Translations under genes and position numbers: made by a program
Assembly: GCA_037441525.1 (NCBI GenBank)
Contig: JBBISA010000002.1
Coordinates: 124,001-188,000, forward strand
Direction: 5' to 3'
From: SKVR01 sp037441525
GTDB lineage: Bacteria; Bacteroidota; Bacteroidia; Bacteroidales; UBA7960
DNA length: 64,000 bases
Shown here: positions 26,985 through 34,196 of the stretch, one piece after another
Numbering within the stretch: position 1 is the first letter of the stretch
Layout: every line of letters starts with the position of its first letter
Notes under the pieces: generated by a model
The model's input: the letters and a program-made list of their open reading frames with translations, nothing else
Databases searched by the model: none
Told to the model about the DNA's origin: nothing

Positions 26985-27009
26985 AAAAAGCCAGCAACTG
27001 GTTGCCGGC
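26985..27009 (-). terminator. Terminator after the universal stress protein gene
   Basis: On the minus strand, GCCGGCAAC (27009-27001) pairs with GTTGCTGGC (26998-26990), with one mismatch, then TTTTT. It lies just past the stop at 27038. Confidence 0.75.
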
Positions 27010-27037
27010 CTGAAAAAAATATTGATGCAATGACAGT

Positions 27038-27889
27038 TTAAAGTCCTCCGATAATTACTTTTAAGTCTTGCGCATTGATGCAAATAACCGGAATTCTTTC
27101 GGTGTTATAAATGACTCTTTCATCGGGCGAACCCCAAAGGCTCCAGGTAATTTTGTCAGGATCAGTGCTTATCATAAGCATATCACCATTTATCTTTTTT
27201 GCAAATTCAATGCATTGTGCATCAAAGCCACCTTTTGACGTTGCATGATTATCAAAGTGGGGGATATTATGTTTTTCAAGAATTTTCTTTACCTGATTAT
27301 GATCAGCCCTCAAACGTTTTTGAATAAATTCATCGGTGTAATTGTCAATGAATAAATAAAATTCACTTTTGAATTGCTGGTAAAGCGATACCGCCCATTT
27401 AACTTTTTGTTTAGAGCCCGGGTCGATATTTAAGGGGAAAACTATTTTTTTAAACTGATTGTTGTCGGCAGGTTTTTGAACAACCACAACAGGAACAGGG
27501 CAACTTTTAATGAGTTTCAATGCAGCACTACCCGAAATGAATTGCATCCCTTTTTTTCCATGGGTTCCAAAAACGAGAAAGTTAGCTCCCATTTCTTTTG
27601 TTACCTCAGCAATGGATGTAAATATGCTCCCTTTTCTTGAGGTACAATCAACTTCAATTTTAAATTTTTCCTTAATACCGGCCGCAATGTTCTTCAATTT
27701 TACATCTATGGACTCAATGGGTTCATTGGTCTTTTTGAGATTATTCAAAGAAGCTTTGTTGATGATGTGCAGGATACAAACTTTGTATTGAAGAATCGAA
27801 GCCATTTTAGCCGCATTTTCGATAGCAATATCTCCAATGCTGGTAAAATCATAAGCAACCAGAATTACGTTTTTGTTTTCAGTTTCCAT
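27038..27889 (-). CDS. Universal stress protein with two UspA domains
   Basis: 283 residues, a tandem of two UspA folds. The first (1-150) opens NVILVAYDFTSIGDIAIENA and ends with the ATP-binding loop FLVFGTHGKKGMQFISGSAALKLI and SCPVPVVVVQKP. The second (about 155-283) is degenerate: it has FKKIVFPLNIDPGSKQKVKWA and ends ERIPVICINAQ, but its loop reads GDMLMISTDPDKITWSLWGS, without the GSxG form. Stress-response roles of the family vary. A separate upstream gene encodes an HD hydrolase 50 bases away on the same strand. Confidence 0.85.
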   Translation of the reverse strand: METENKNVILVAYDFTSIGDIAIENAAKMASILQYKVCILHIINKASLNNLKKTNEPIESIDVKLKNIAAGIKEKFKIEVDCTSRKGSIFTSIAEVTKEMGANFLVFGTHGKKGMQFISGSAALKLIKSCPVPVVVVQKPADNNQFKKIVFPLNIDPGSKQKVKWAVSLYQQFKSEFYLFIDNYTDEFIQKRLRADHNQVKKILEKHNIPHFDNHATSKGGFDAQCIEFAKKINGDMLMISTDPDKITWSLWGSPDERVIYNTERIPVICINAQDLKVIIGGL

Positions 27890-27939
27890 ACCTTGTTTTT
27901 TTTGGGTAGATACGTTGAATTGGTTTTTAGGGTTTCAAT

Positions 27940-28572
27940 TTATGACTTTGAAAATGAGGCAAAATGATTTCCTCCGGCTGTAGCATCGAGCAAATTGAGC
28001 AGTTCTTTAACCTGGGTAAGGTTATGGGCTTTCTTTTCGTCTCGCAAAACTTTGGCCGCCTCAGTGAAAAACTCGTGTTGAATAATAAAGCTTTGTTGTT
28101 TTAGATACCAATCCTTGAAAGTGATTTTCATGTTGCTGTTTTCACTCCATTCGCGATGAAGGCGAAGGGCGGTAATAAAAAAATCGCCTCTTCCAATATA
28201 ATCAAGATCAGCATCGCACAGTATCATGGCAAGCTTATCTTCCGGATTCTGAGGAATTTGTGTCGACATGATCATACGGCAAATGTGGTCTGTTTCATCA
28301 TTGCTGTAGCCGTATTCGGGAAGTAACTGCCTGGCAAAATTACAGGCAAGGTCTTCATTGTTATCATATCGCCATAAAAAACCCGTGTCGTGAAAGATAG
28401 CAGCTGTTTGCAACAACATAAGCCGGTTACCTGTTATTCTTTCTAATTCTGCAAGCCGGTCAACAGACTCACAAACATCTATGGTATGCTGGAAATTATG
28501 ATAGTAGAGATTTGGCTTTAGTTCCTTTTTTAACTTTTTAAGCACCAAATCTTTTAATCCGCTAAAATTCAT
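27940..28572 (-). CDS. HD-domain metal-dependent phosphohydrolase
   Basis: 210 residues of the HD superfamily. Metal ligands are His in YYHNFQHTIDV, His-Asp in AAIFHDTGFLWRY, and Asp in MILCDADLDYIGRGDF, the pattern of predicted HD phosphohydrolases. The substrate is unknown. A -7 box (TATCTTTG on the minus strand, 28609-28616) lies about 37 bases before the start; the universal stress protein gene follows after 50 bases, so the two may be transcribed together. Confidence 0.8.
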   Translation of the reverse strand: MNFSGLKDLVLKKLKKELKPNLYYHNFQHTIDVCESVDRLAELERITGNRLMLLQTAAIFHDTGFLWRYDNNEDLACNFARQLLPEYGYSNDETDHICRMIMSTQIPQNPEDKLAMILCDADLDYIGRGDFFITALRLHREWSENSNMKITFKDWYLKQQSFIIQHEFFTEAAKVLRDEKKAHNLTQVKELLNLLDATAGGNHFASFSKS

Positions 28573-28608
28573 TTATCTTATCTTGACTTTTTTCGTACGT
28601 AAGGTGAG

Positions 28609-28616
28609 CAAAGATA
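28609..28616 (-). promoter_or_regulatory. Promoter -7 box of the HD gene
   Basis: TATCTTTG on the minus strand, a perfect TAnnTTTG match; a TTTTG at 28636-28632 could be the -33 box, though at 15 bases the spacing is short. Confidence 0.5.
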
Positions 28617-28716
28617 CTTTACTTTTTAATGCAAAACATGAATTGAATTACCCATTTTATGCATTTAAAGTCGGTAAATCAACACAATATATTTTTTGGT
28701 TTAAAAAATGGAAATT

Positions 28717-29439
28717 TTACTTTAGATTAAACCTATATAATAACGAATAATGTATCATCACCGGGATTCTGCGTTTTGAATGGCCGAAACCAGGTACATA
28801 ATAAGGGTCTAACCCTGGATTTGAAGAGCCAAATAGCCTGAATCGTGTTTTGAGGTTCCAACCCAGATAAAGATTTTTAAGAACTTCGGTTTTAAGACCA
28901 CCACTCAATTCTATCCAGTGCAGGTAATACCCGGTATTGTCGAGTGAGCCCGTGGAGTTTCCCCAGTAAGGATTGGTTATGGCAAACTCAGGTGCTTCAT
29001 GCGAAAGGTACGAATAGGCATACCTGATGCCTATCAACCCTAAGTCGTTGTTGATGGGCTCTGTTTTTTTTAATAGGTTAAAATCGATACCTGCCCGGGC
29101 AAAAAATCCATTCGCCTTATAGATATATGACTCGCGGTTTGCATTTATGTTAAGAAAGCCCAATTCAGCAATAACAAAATAGTTCTTCCGAACTTCAGAA
29201 TCAATAGAAAATTCAAGCTGCCGAACTTCATTTTCTATAATCTGCCTCGCAAAGGAAGAAACATCAACGCCTATCCTGATAAAAGGATTGGGTAATTGAA
29301 CCCCGGAGGTGTCCTTTTTAATAAGTCCCGCACTTCTGAGCGGTCTTCTCAGGGTATCCTGGTTGTTGGGTTGCCCCGATAAAGTGAAACTAATTACCAG
29401 TAATATAAGAACTGGGAAAAATCTTAATATGCTCATCAA
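28717..29439 (-). CDS. DUF6048 family outer-membrane-like protein
   Basis: 240 residues with a signal peptide (FFPVLILLVISFTLSG). The body is alternating strands ending in a terminal strand with Phe (IHYSLLYRFNLK), as in small outer-membrane barrels. The family name follows from the pairing with the upstream DUF6452 gene, a combination common in Bacteroidota whose role is unknown. Its start lies inside the upstream gene, with a 50-base overlap in another frame, so expression of the two is likely coupled. Confidence 0.72.
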   Translation of the reverse strand: MMSILRFFPVLILLVISFTLSGQPNNQDTLRRPLRSAGLIKKDTSGVQLPNPFIRIGVDVSSFARQIIENEVRQLEFSIDSEVRKNYFVIAELGFLNINANRESYIYKANGFFARAGIDFNLLKKTEPINNDLGLIGIRYAYSYLSHEAPEFAITNPYWGNSTGSLDNTGYYLHWIELSGGLKTEVLKNLYLGWNLKTRFRLFGSSNPGLDPYYVPGFGHSKRRIPVMIHYSLLYRFNLK

Positions 29440-29920
29440 GCGAATTGATTATTTGATTGTTATCAATGGCAACTGAATCTATCAAGGATTGGGTGTAACG
29501 CACTTTGTTTAACTGGTAGAAGGTTACGAAACCACAGTCCAAACTTATCAACAGAGGTTTTATGCTGTAATATAACCAAATAGTATCATTATATACTTCT
29601 CCGGGGAATTGAGAACTGCTAAGTTTCAGGACGAAAGCACAACTGTCGGCTGTTGAGTTCAGGGGCAATTCAAACTGCCCAACTCTATTCTGGTTGTTGT
29701 AAATAATAGAATCGCGGCCAACTCCATAAGCAGTAAATCCCGAAATTGTCAAAGGGTCGGCTTTGCCGGTTGCAGTGCTGAGCCTATAAAACCCAATTCT
29801 TACAGGAACAGTGGCTACATCTTCGCACACCTCTTCGTTAAGACATGAAACCGACACAAACCCCAGACTAACAATCAGGAGCAAACGTAAAACCGGGGCA
29901 GAGTTTAAAAATAATCGCAT
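29390..29920 (-). CDS. DUF6452 family lipoprotein
   Basis: 176 residues with a signal peptide and lipobox (VSVSC, Cys about residue 26). The family pattern is a 'RIGFYRL' strand after a Cys-Glu-rich start (CLNEEVCEDVATVPVRIGFY), and a late Cys in LDCGFVTFY. It is probably anchored to the membrane and acts with DUF6048. The gene is 73 bases downstream of the radical SAM maturase on the same strand; whether it belongs to that unit is unclear, as the DUF6452/DUF6048 pair occurs without it in other genomes. Confidence 0.75.
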   Translation of the reverse strand: MRLFLNSAPVLRLLLIVSLGFVSVSCLNEEVCEDVATVPVRIGFYRLSTATGKADPLTISGFTAYGVGRDSIIYNNQNRVGQFELPLNSTADSCAFVLKLSSSQFPGEVYNDTIWLYYSIKPLLISLDCGFVTFYQLNKVRYTQSLIDSVAIDNNQIINSLDEHIKIFPSSYITGN

Positions 29921-29993
29921 GTTAAACGAAAATATAAGCAGCAGTTACATCTGTGTAACGGCGGTTCAAAAGTATTCAATTTTGTTGTTTAAC

Positions 29994-31304
29994 TCAGTGA
30001 GAAAAATAGATTTTTGCACCCAGGGAATGTAACTCTTCCAAAGGTCTGCAATCGGGGGCAAAAATATTTCCTAATTGATTTTTCGCAATCGATCCGCAGC
30101 CACCTCCGCACAATAACTGCAGATTGCAGTCCCGGCATTTTTCAATGTGTAGCACATCGCGAAGCTGCCATAGTTCAATTTTGTCTTTTTCAAGTTTAAT
30201 ATCAGGGTAAAAGGTTCCCAGTTTTTCATCGGGTTTTCCAACAGTGGCAGTACACGAATATATAGTACCTGTATGGTCAAAGGCCCATTCGCTTTTACAT
30301 GCTGGGCAGGCATCGAAAATTGGATCGGGTAGTTTTCCATTTTCCGAAAGAAACCGCATGGCTGAGAATGCAGGTTTATGGAATTCAACAATATGCGGAT
30401 TTGCCTTAATAAGTCTATACACTTGCTGGTAAAGTTCCAGGCGACTGAGCAACTTGCCTGGGCCGTTCTGGCAATAATGCAGCTCGTAATTACGGCCCAG
30501 TTGTGTCTTAAAACCAGGATTGCGGGTCCAGCCTTTTTCAATGGCGAATTGAGCCAGACAGGGTAAGTTTTCAATATTGTCGCCATCAACCACCATGCGC
30601 AGATTTACGGGTATTTCAGCATCGAGACACAAGTCAATATTTTTTGCTATACGCTCGAAAGTCGGCATGCCCGATTTTTCACTCCTGCGGCTATTATGGA
30701 TTTCGGAAGTACCATCGAGTGTTACCTGCACTTCCCTGATTATTTTTTTATTTAACAGCGGAAGGTATTGGTTCAGGGTAAAACCGTTGGTTACTATTGC
30801 CAGTGTGATATTAAAAGTAGTTGCCTTATTGATAAAGTATTCAATGAGTTCGAAATGTTTTTTCCCGGCTAACAAGGGCTCGCCTCCAAATAATGTAATA
30901 TAGAATTGGCTGCCAGAAAATTGTTCCAGAATAAAATTGAAAAATTTGTCGATAATTTCTGTTGAGAGATGGTTTTTTAGGGAAGGATAATCGCTCTGGT
31001 AACAGTAGGAACAATTGAAATTGCATTGGTATGAAGGAACAAAAAACAATTGGATTTCTTCCTTGTCGCGATTTTCCAGGAAATCGATATACCGCAGGCG
31101 ATAGTTTAATTCTTCTGTTGAGGGGTCGGTCACATATCCTTTTTTAAAAAATTCTGAAGGATAACCGCCCCGGCTATCCTTCAGAATTTTGTATTCATGC
31201 CCTGAAATAAAATCGGCATTACCAGATAGTATGTTTACTATGAGATATTCTTTATCAGGTTCAATCTCAGAAATTATATTATGCCTTGATGGAAAGGGGT
31301 TCAT
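29994..31304 (-). CDS. Radical SAM/SPASM peptide maturase
   Basis: 436 residues. Radical SAM cluster: CNFNCSYC (Cys94, 98, 101), then the SAM-binding FGGEPL (139-144). SPASM auxiliary clusters: Cys333, Cys336, Cys351, then Cys390, 393, 399, 403 (CRDCNLQLLCGGGC) and Cys419, the same layout as anaerobic sulfatase maturases and RiPP maturases. The N-terminal ~75 residues (EYLIVNILSGNADFISGHEY) resemble the peptide-binding region seen in many of these enzymes. No sulfatase gene is in the window, while a 34-residue Cys peptide precedes this gene by 37 bases, so a peptide substrate is inferred. Confidence 0.9.
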   Translation of the reverse strand: MNPFPSRHNIISEIEPDKEYLIVNILSGNADFISGHEYKILKDSRGGYPSEFFKKGYVTDPSTEELNYRLRYIDFLENRDKEEIQLFFVPSYQCNFNCSYCYQSDYPSLKNHLSTEIIDKFFNFILEQFSGSQFYITLFGGEPLLAGKKHFELIEYFINKATTFNITLAIVTNGFTLNQYLPLLNKKIIREVQVTLDGTSEIHNSRRSEKSGMPTFERIAKNIDLCLDAEIPVNLRMVVDGDNIENLPCLAQFAIEKGWTRNPGFKTQLGRNYELHYCQNGPGKLLSRLELYQQVYRLIKANPHIVEFHKPAFSAMRFLSENGKLPDPIFDACPACKSEWAFDHTGTIYSCTATVGKPDEKLGTFYPDIKLEKDKIELWQLRDVLHIEKCRDCNLQLLCGGGCGSIAKNQLGNIFAPDCRPLEELHSLGAKIYFSH

Positions 31305-31341
31305 AGCAAACTATGAGGTAATCGCTATTAAAATTGTAATC

Positions 31342-31446
31342 TTAGTCGTGGCAACCCACTTGATTTTTCGACAGTTTTGCACAGCATTGTGCTTGTTTTT
31401 TTTCAGTTGTTTGCTGATGGGCAGTCTTTTTTACCAGTGTTTTCAT
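31342..31446 (-). CDS. Candidate 34-residue cysteine-containing precursor peptide
   Basis: A short frame from ATG (31446) to TAA (31342), too short for most gene callers. The product starts MKTLVKKTAHQQTTEKKQ and ends AQCCAKLSKNQVGCHD: a hydrophilic basic leader with no signal peptide, then a core with three cysteines. It lies 37 bases before the radical SAM/SPASM gene and 80 after the methyltransferase gene, on the same strand. A perfect -7 box is 25 bases upstream. This layout is typical of precursor peptides modified by SPASM enzymes; no homologue is recognised, and expression is unproved. Confidence 0.6.
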   Translation of the reverse strand: MKTLVKKTAHQQTTEKKQAQCCAKLSKNQVGCHD

Positions 31447-31471
31447 AGGACAGGAATTTAAAGTATTAGCA

Positions 31472-31479
31472 CAAAGATA
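31472..31479 (-). promoter_or_regulatory. Promoter -7 box of the candidate precursor peptide
   Basis: TATCTTTG on the minus strand, a perfect TAnnTTTG match, giving a predicted transcript start about 20 bases before the peptide ATG. No -33 box is clear. Confidence 0.5.
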
Positions 31480-31526
31480 TCGAAATATATAGAAGCATGA
31501 TTGAATATTTCATTGATATTGCTCAA

Positions 31527-32162
31527 TCAGAGTTTCCGGCCTTTAATGGTAAAACTGCAAACCTTAATTTTACCTTTTTCGTAGGGGATTGACTCTTCAA
31601 TAAACTCAACCATCGAAAAACCAGCATTTTTAATGTTAGCAATATACTCTTCCTTTGTAACGGCCCCTGCCCAACATTCGGCAACACTTGCCGGATCGTT
31701 GCGAAACTTATCGGGCACCGGTTCAAGGGCATAAATATCACTTACCACAAAGTGCCCACCCGGCTTTAGTAGCCTTGATATTTCGCGCCAAACGGCTGCC
31801 TGGTCCAGGCTGTGATTGATGGTGCAGTTAGATAGAATAAAATCCATAGTTTCATTTTCGAGGGCTATGTTTTCCAATTCTGATTTAACAAATGCAACAT
31901 TAGTTTGGCCTAATTTCCGGGCATTTTCGCGGGCAGTTTCAATCATAGCCTCCGAAACATCAATGCCGTAAGCAAACCCTGATGATGTTGCTATTGTTGC
32001 CATTTTAAGCACATCGAATCCTTTGCCCGAACCCAGGTCGGCGCAGACATATCCGGGCTTAATATCGGCGTAGTTGATTGCACCCCCGCACGAAAGGCAA
32101 CATTGTTGCCCTGACAACTCATCGTAACGAAGTGAAATGGCCTTGGTAAACTCTTTTTCCAT
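31527..32162 (-). CDS. ArsM-like class I methyltransferase
   Basis: 211 residues. Core motifs: VCADLGSGKGFDVL, FAYGIDVSEAMIETARENA, FILSNCTINHSLDQ, EISRLLKPGGHFVVSDIY. The segment SNCTINHS and the later AECWAGAVTKEEY align with the ArsM (arsenite methyltransferase) family, whose three conserved cysteines bind As(III); here Cys at SNC and ECW are present and an N-terminal CCLSC supplies further thiols. No ArsR regulator or other arsenic gene is near. It precedes the peptide and radical SAM genes on the same strand, so peptide methylation is an alternative. Promoter at 32195-32227. Confidence 0.75.
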   Translation of the reverse strand: MEKEFTKAISLRYDELSGQQCCLSCGGAINYADIKPGYVCADLGSGKGFDVLKMATIATSSGFAYGIDVSEAMIETARENARKLGQTNVAFVKSELENIALENETMDFILSNCTINHSLDQAAVWREISRLLKPGGHFVVSDIYALEPVPDKFRNDPASVAECWAGAVTKEEYIANIKNAGFSMVEFIEESIPYEKGKIKVCSFTIKGRKL

Positions 32163-32194
32163 AACATTGGATTTGGAAAGTTGATAAAGTGGTA

Positions 32195-32227
32195 CAAAGT
32201 TAGTCTAATAGCGGAAAAATTTACCAA
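32195..32227 (-). promoter_or_regulatory. Promoter of the ArsM-like gene
   Basis: On the minus strand TTG (32227-32225), 22 bases, then TAACTTTG (32202-32195), a perfect -7 box. The predicted 5' leader is about 25 bases. Confidence 0.6.
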
Positions 32228-32395
32228 TGCAGTTTCTTTAAGGATTGTTTTCAATCCATTGGTGGGAAGTTAAAAAAGACCAAACTTAAAAGTGTGTTTA
32301 AACCTTGTAGAAATGTTGCTGTTTTAAAGATGCTGGTAAATTTATTAATTAAAAATCAATTAGTTGTTGTATCCATCTGCTCTAATAGAACTTCA

Positions 32396-32896
32396 ATGCG
32401 CAATCTGACGAAATTATTTATCATTCTTCTGTTTACTTTAATTGTCACATCAACAGGTGTTTGGGCAGAAAAAAGGCCCGATATACAAATCTATAATTTC
32501 GATCAGTTTAGTCATTGGCTCAATCGCGATTCCGACTCAATATTCGTGATAAACTTCTGGGCTACATGGTGTGCCCCCTGTGTAAGAGAGATACCCGATT
32601 TTGAGAAGCTGAATGAAAAGTATGCATCCGACAAGGTTAAAGTTCTTCTGGTCAGTCTTGATTTCCCCACTCAGTTAGAAAGCCGTGTAATTCCTTTTAT
32701 TGAAAGGATGAATATGAAATCGCATGTTGTATTGTTAAACGATACCAATGCCAATCGTTGGATACCTCTTGTAAGCGAAAGCTGGAGCGGTGCTATCCCT
32801 GCCACTCTTATTTACGGGCGTGGATTCACCAGGTTTTATGAAAAAGAGCTTAAATACGAAGAACTCGAAAAAATTATTGTGCCCTTTTTAAATTGA
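32396..32896 (+). CDS. TlpA-like thioredoxin-fold protein
   Basis: 166 residues with a predicted signal peptide (KLFIILLFTLIVTSTGVWA), so it probably acts in the periplasm. The thioredoxin core has FVINFWATWCAPCVREIPDF with the WCAPC redox pair and a GAIPATLIY cis-Pro segment. The TlpA/ResA type reduces disulfides, for example in cytochrome maturation. Start at 32396 gives a proper signal peptide; the longer frame from 32294 adds 34 residues of no visible purpose. The next gene, of the same fold, begins 34 bases later. Confidence 0.85.
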   Translation: MRNLTKLFIILLFTLIVTSTGVWAEKRPDIQIYNFDQFSHWLNRDSDSIFVINFWATWCAPCVREIPDFEKLNEKYASDKVKVLLVSLDFPTQLESRVIPFIERMNMKSHVVLLNDTNANRWIPLVSESWSGAIPATLIYGRGFTRFYEKELKYEELEKIIVPFLN

Positions 32897-32930
32897 TTCT
32901 ATTTATAATTATAAACCTAAATCCTAAACT

Positions 32931-33527
32931 ATGAAAAAGATCCTTTTCTCAATTCTTGCAATTTGTATGGTAACAGTAGCTGTTGCCCAGGGCTATAAAA
33001 TCGGTGATAAAGTAACTGACTTCCGCTTAAAAAACATCGACGGCAAATTTATATCGATGGCCGACTATCCTAATGCCAAAGGATTTATAGTCATTTTTTC
33101 CTGTAATCATTGCCCCTATGTAGTTGCTTACGAAGATCGTATGATTAAATTGCATAACGAATTTGCTCCCAAAGGATTTCCTGTTATTGCAATCAATTCA
33201 AACGATTCAGTTATTCAGCCTCAGGACTCATGGTCGAATATGAAGGTAAGGGCCAGGGAAAAGAGCTTCCCGTTTCCCTATCTGCTCGATGCCGACCAGA
33301 CTGTTTATCCGCGTTTCGGAGCTACCCGCACTCCTCACGTTTTCCTTCTCAGACGTGACCGGGCCGACCTACGGGTTGCCTACATTGGTGCTATTGATGA
33401 CAATCACCAGGACGCTTCAAAAGTTGAGAATAAGTATGTTGCCAATGCTATTAATGCGGTAATGAGAGGTGAAAACCCCAGTCCTGATACTACCCGTGCT
33501 ATTGGGTGTACTATTAAAGCGAAATAA
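32931..33527 (+). CDS. Secreted thioredoxin-like/AhpC-TSA family protein
   Basis: 198 residues with a signal peptide (LFSILAICMVTVAVAQ). The family is the redoxin/AhpC-TSA type found in Bacteroidota: YKIGDKVTDFRLKNIDGK, then IVIFSCNHCPYVVAYEDRM with a CxxC pair, RIIAINSND-like segment (FPVIAINSNDSV) and FGATRTPHVFLLRRDR with the cis-Pro loop. It is likely a periplasmic thiol protein; the CNHC pair replaces WCxxC. It is 34 bases after the TlpA-like gene and probably in the same transcript, ending at a bidirectional terminator. Confidence 0.85.
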   Translation: MKKILFSILAICMVTVAVAQGYKIGDKVTDFRLKNIDGKFISMADYPNAKGFIVIFSCNHCPYVVAYEDRMIKLHNEFAPKGFPVIAINSNDSVIQPQDSWSNMKVRAREKSFPFPYLLDADQTVYPRFGATRTPHVFLLRRDRADLRVAYIGAIDDNHQDASKVENKYVANAINAVMRGENPSPDTTRAIGCTIKAK

Positions 33528-33631
33528 TTTTTTTGTTTAAGTGAACAAAACAATACTTAAACAGCTTATAGTATTGAGTAGATTAATACTTTGTTTTGGT
33601 GAATAATTTGTTGTATTGGTGTTTTATTGTG

Positions 33632-33659
33632 AAAAAGCCGGGTTTGCGCCTGGCTTTTT
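33632..33659. terminator. Bidirectional terminator between convergent genes
   Basis: AAAAAGCCGGG (33632-33642) pairs with CCTGGCTTTTT (33649-33659), 11 pairs, loop TTTGCG, with T runs on each strand. It serves the redoxin gene (+) and the ferritin-like gene (-). Confidence 0.9.
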
Positions 33660-34115
33660 TTAATTCTCTCTCATGACAAACTCATCGTATTCCAGTTCAA
33701 ATCGCAACTTGTGTTTCGATTCTTCCTGGGCAAGATTGAGAAATACGGCCTTGATGTCTTTATTTGTAGTGCGGTCGGCCAGATTGGTGTATAGTCTGAA
33801 TGCTGCTTTTTCCTTTTTCATGGCCAGTACCAGTGCATCGGCATAATCCATGTCGGGCGAGGGTTTCACATTCACCACGTAATCTGATATCTGCAGGTCC
33901 TGCACTTTTTCGTTTGACAGGTCAAAAAGGCGTTCATCCTTAATTTTTTGAAGCCGTGCCTTGTGGCTAATTTCTTCCTGAGCAAATTCCAGGAATGTAT
34001 CGCGCATTTGCTGGTTTTTCATGGTGGTAGCCAGCTGGTTGTAAAAATCAACTGCTTCCTGCTCGGCTTTCATTGCAAAATCGAGCACCTCATCGATAGA
34101 CTGAAATTTCTTCAT
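33660..34115 (-). CDS. Ferritin-like/rubrerythrin-type diiron protein
   Basis: 151 residues, all helical. Iron ligands appear as two paired motifs: Glu in AEQEAVDFY and Glu-His in QEEISHKARL, then Glu in MKKEKAAFRLY and Glu-His in AQEESKHKLR, the four-helix ferritin-like pattern of rubrerythrin's N-terminal domain. There is no C-terminal rubredoxin domain. A peroxide or iron-storage role is the family expectation. It is 81 bases downstream of the fusion oxidoreductase gene on the same strand, so could be co-transcribed; whether it functions with that complex is unknown. Confidence 0.82.
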   Translation of the reverse strand: MKKFQSIDEVLDFAMKAEQEAVDFYNQLATTMKNQQMRDTFLEFAQEEISHKARLQKIKDERLFDLSNEKVQDLQISDYVVNVKPSPDMDYADALVLAMKKEKAAFRLYTNLADRTTNKDIKAVFLNLAQEESKHKLRFELEYDEFVMREN

Positions 34116-34196
34116 AGCTTATTGTTTTTTTGTTGTTTTCATGATATTGATATCAATGGGCGAAATCGTAAATAGAATAACCAGACACTGTAAGTT

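Noticed and set aside
32294..32395. A 34-residue extension of the TlpA-like protein
   Set aside because: The extension would put a second hydrophobic segment before a good signal peptide that starts at 32396.
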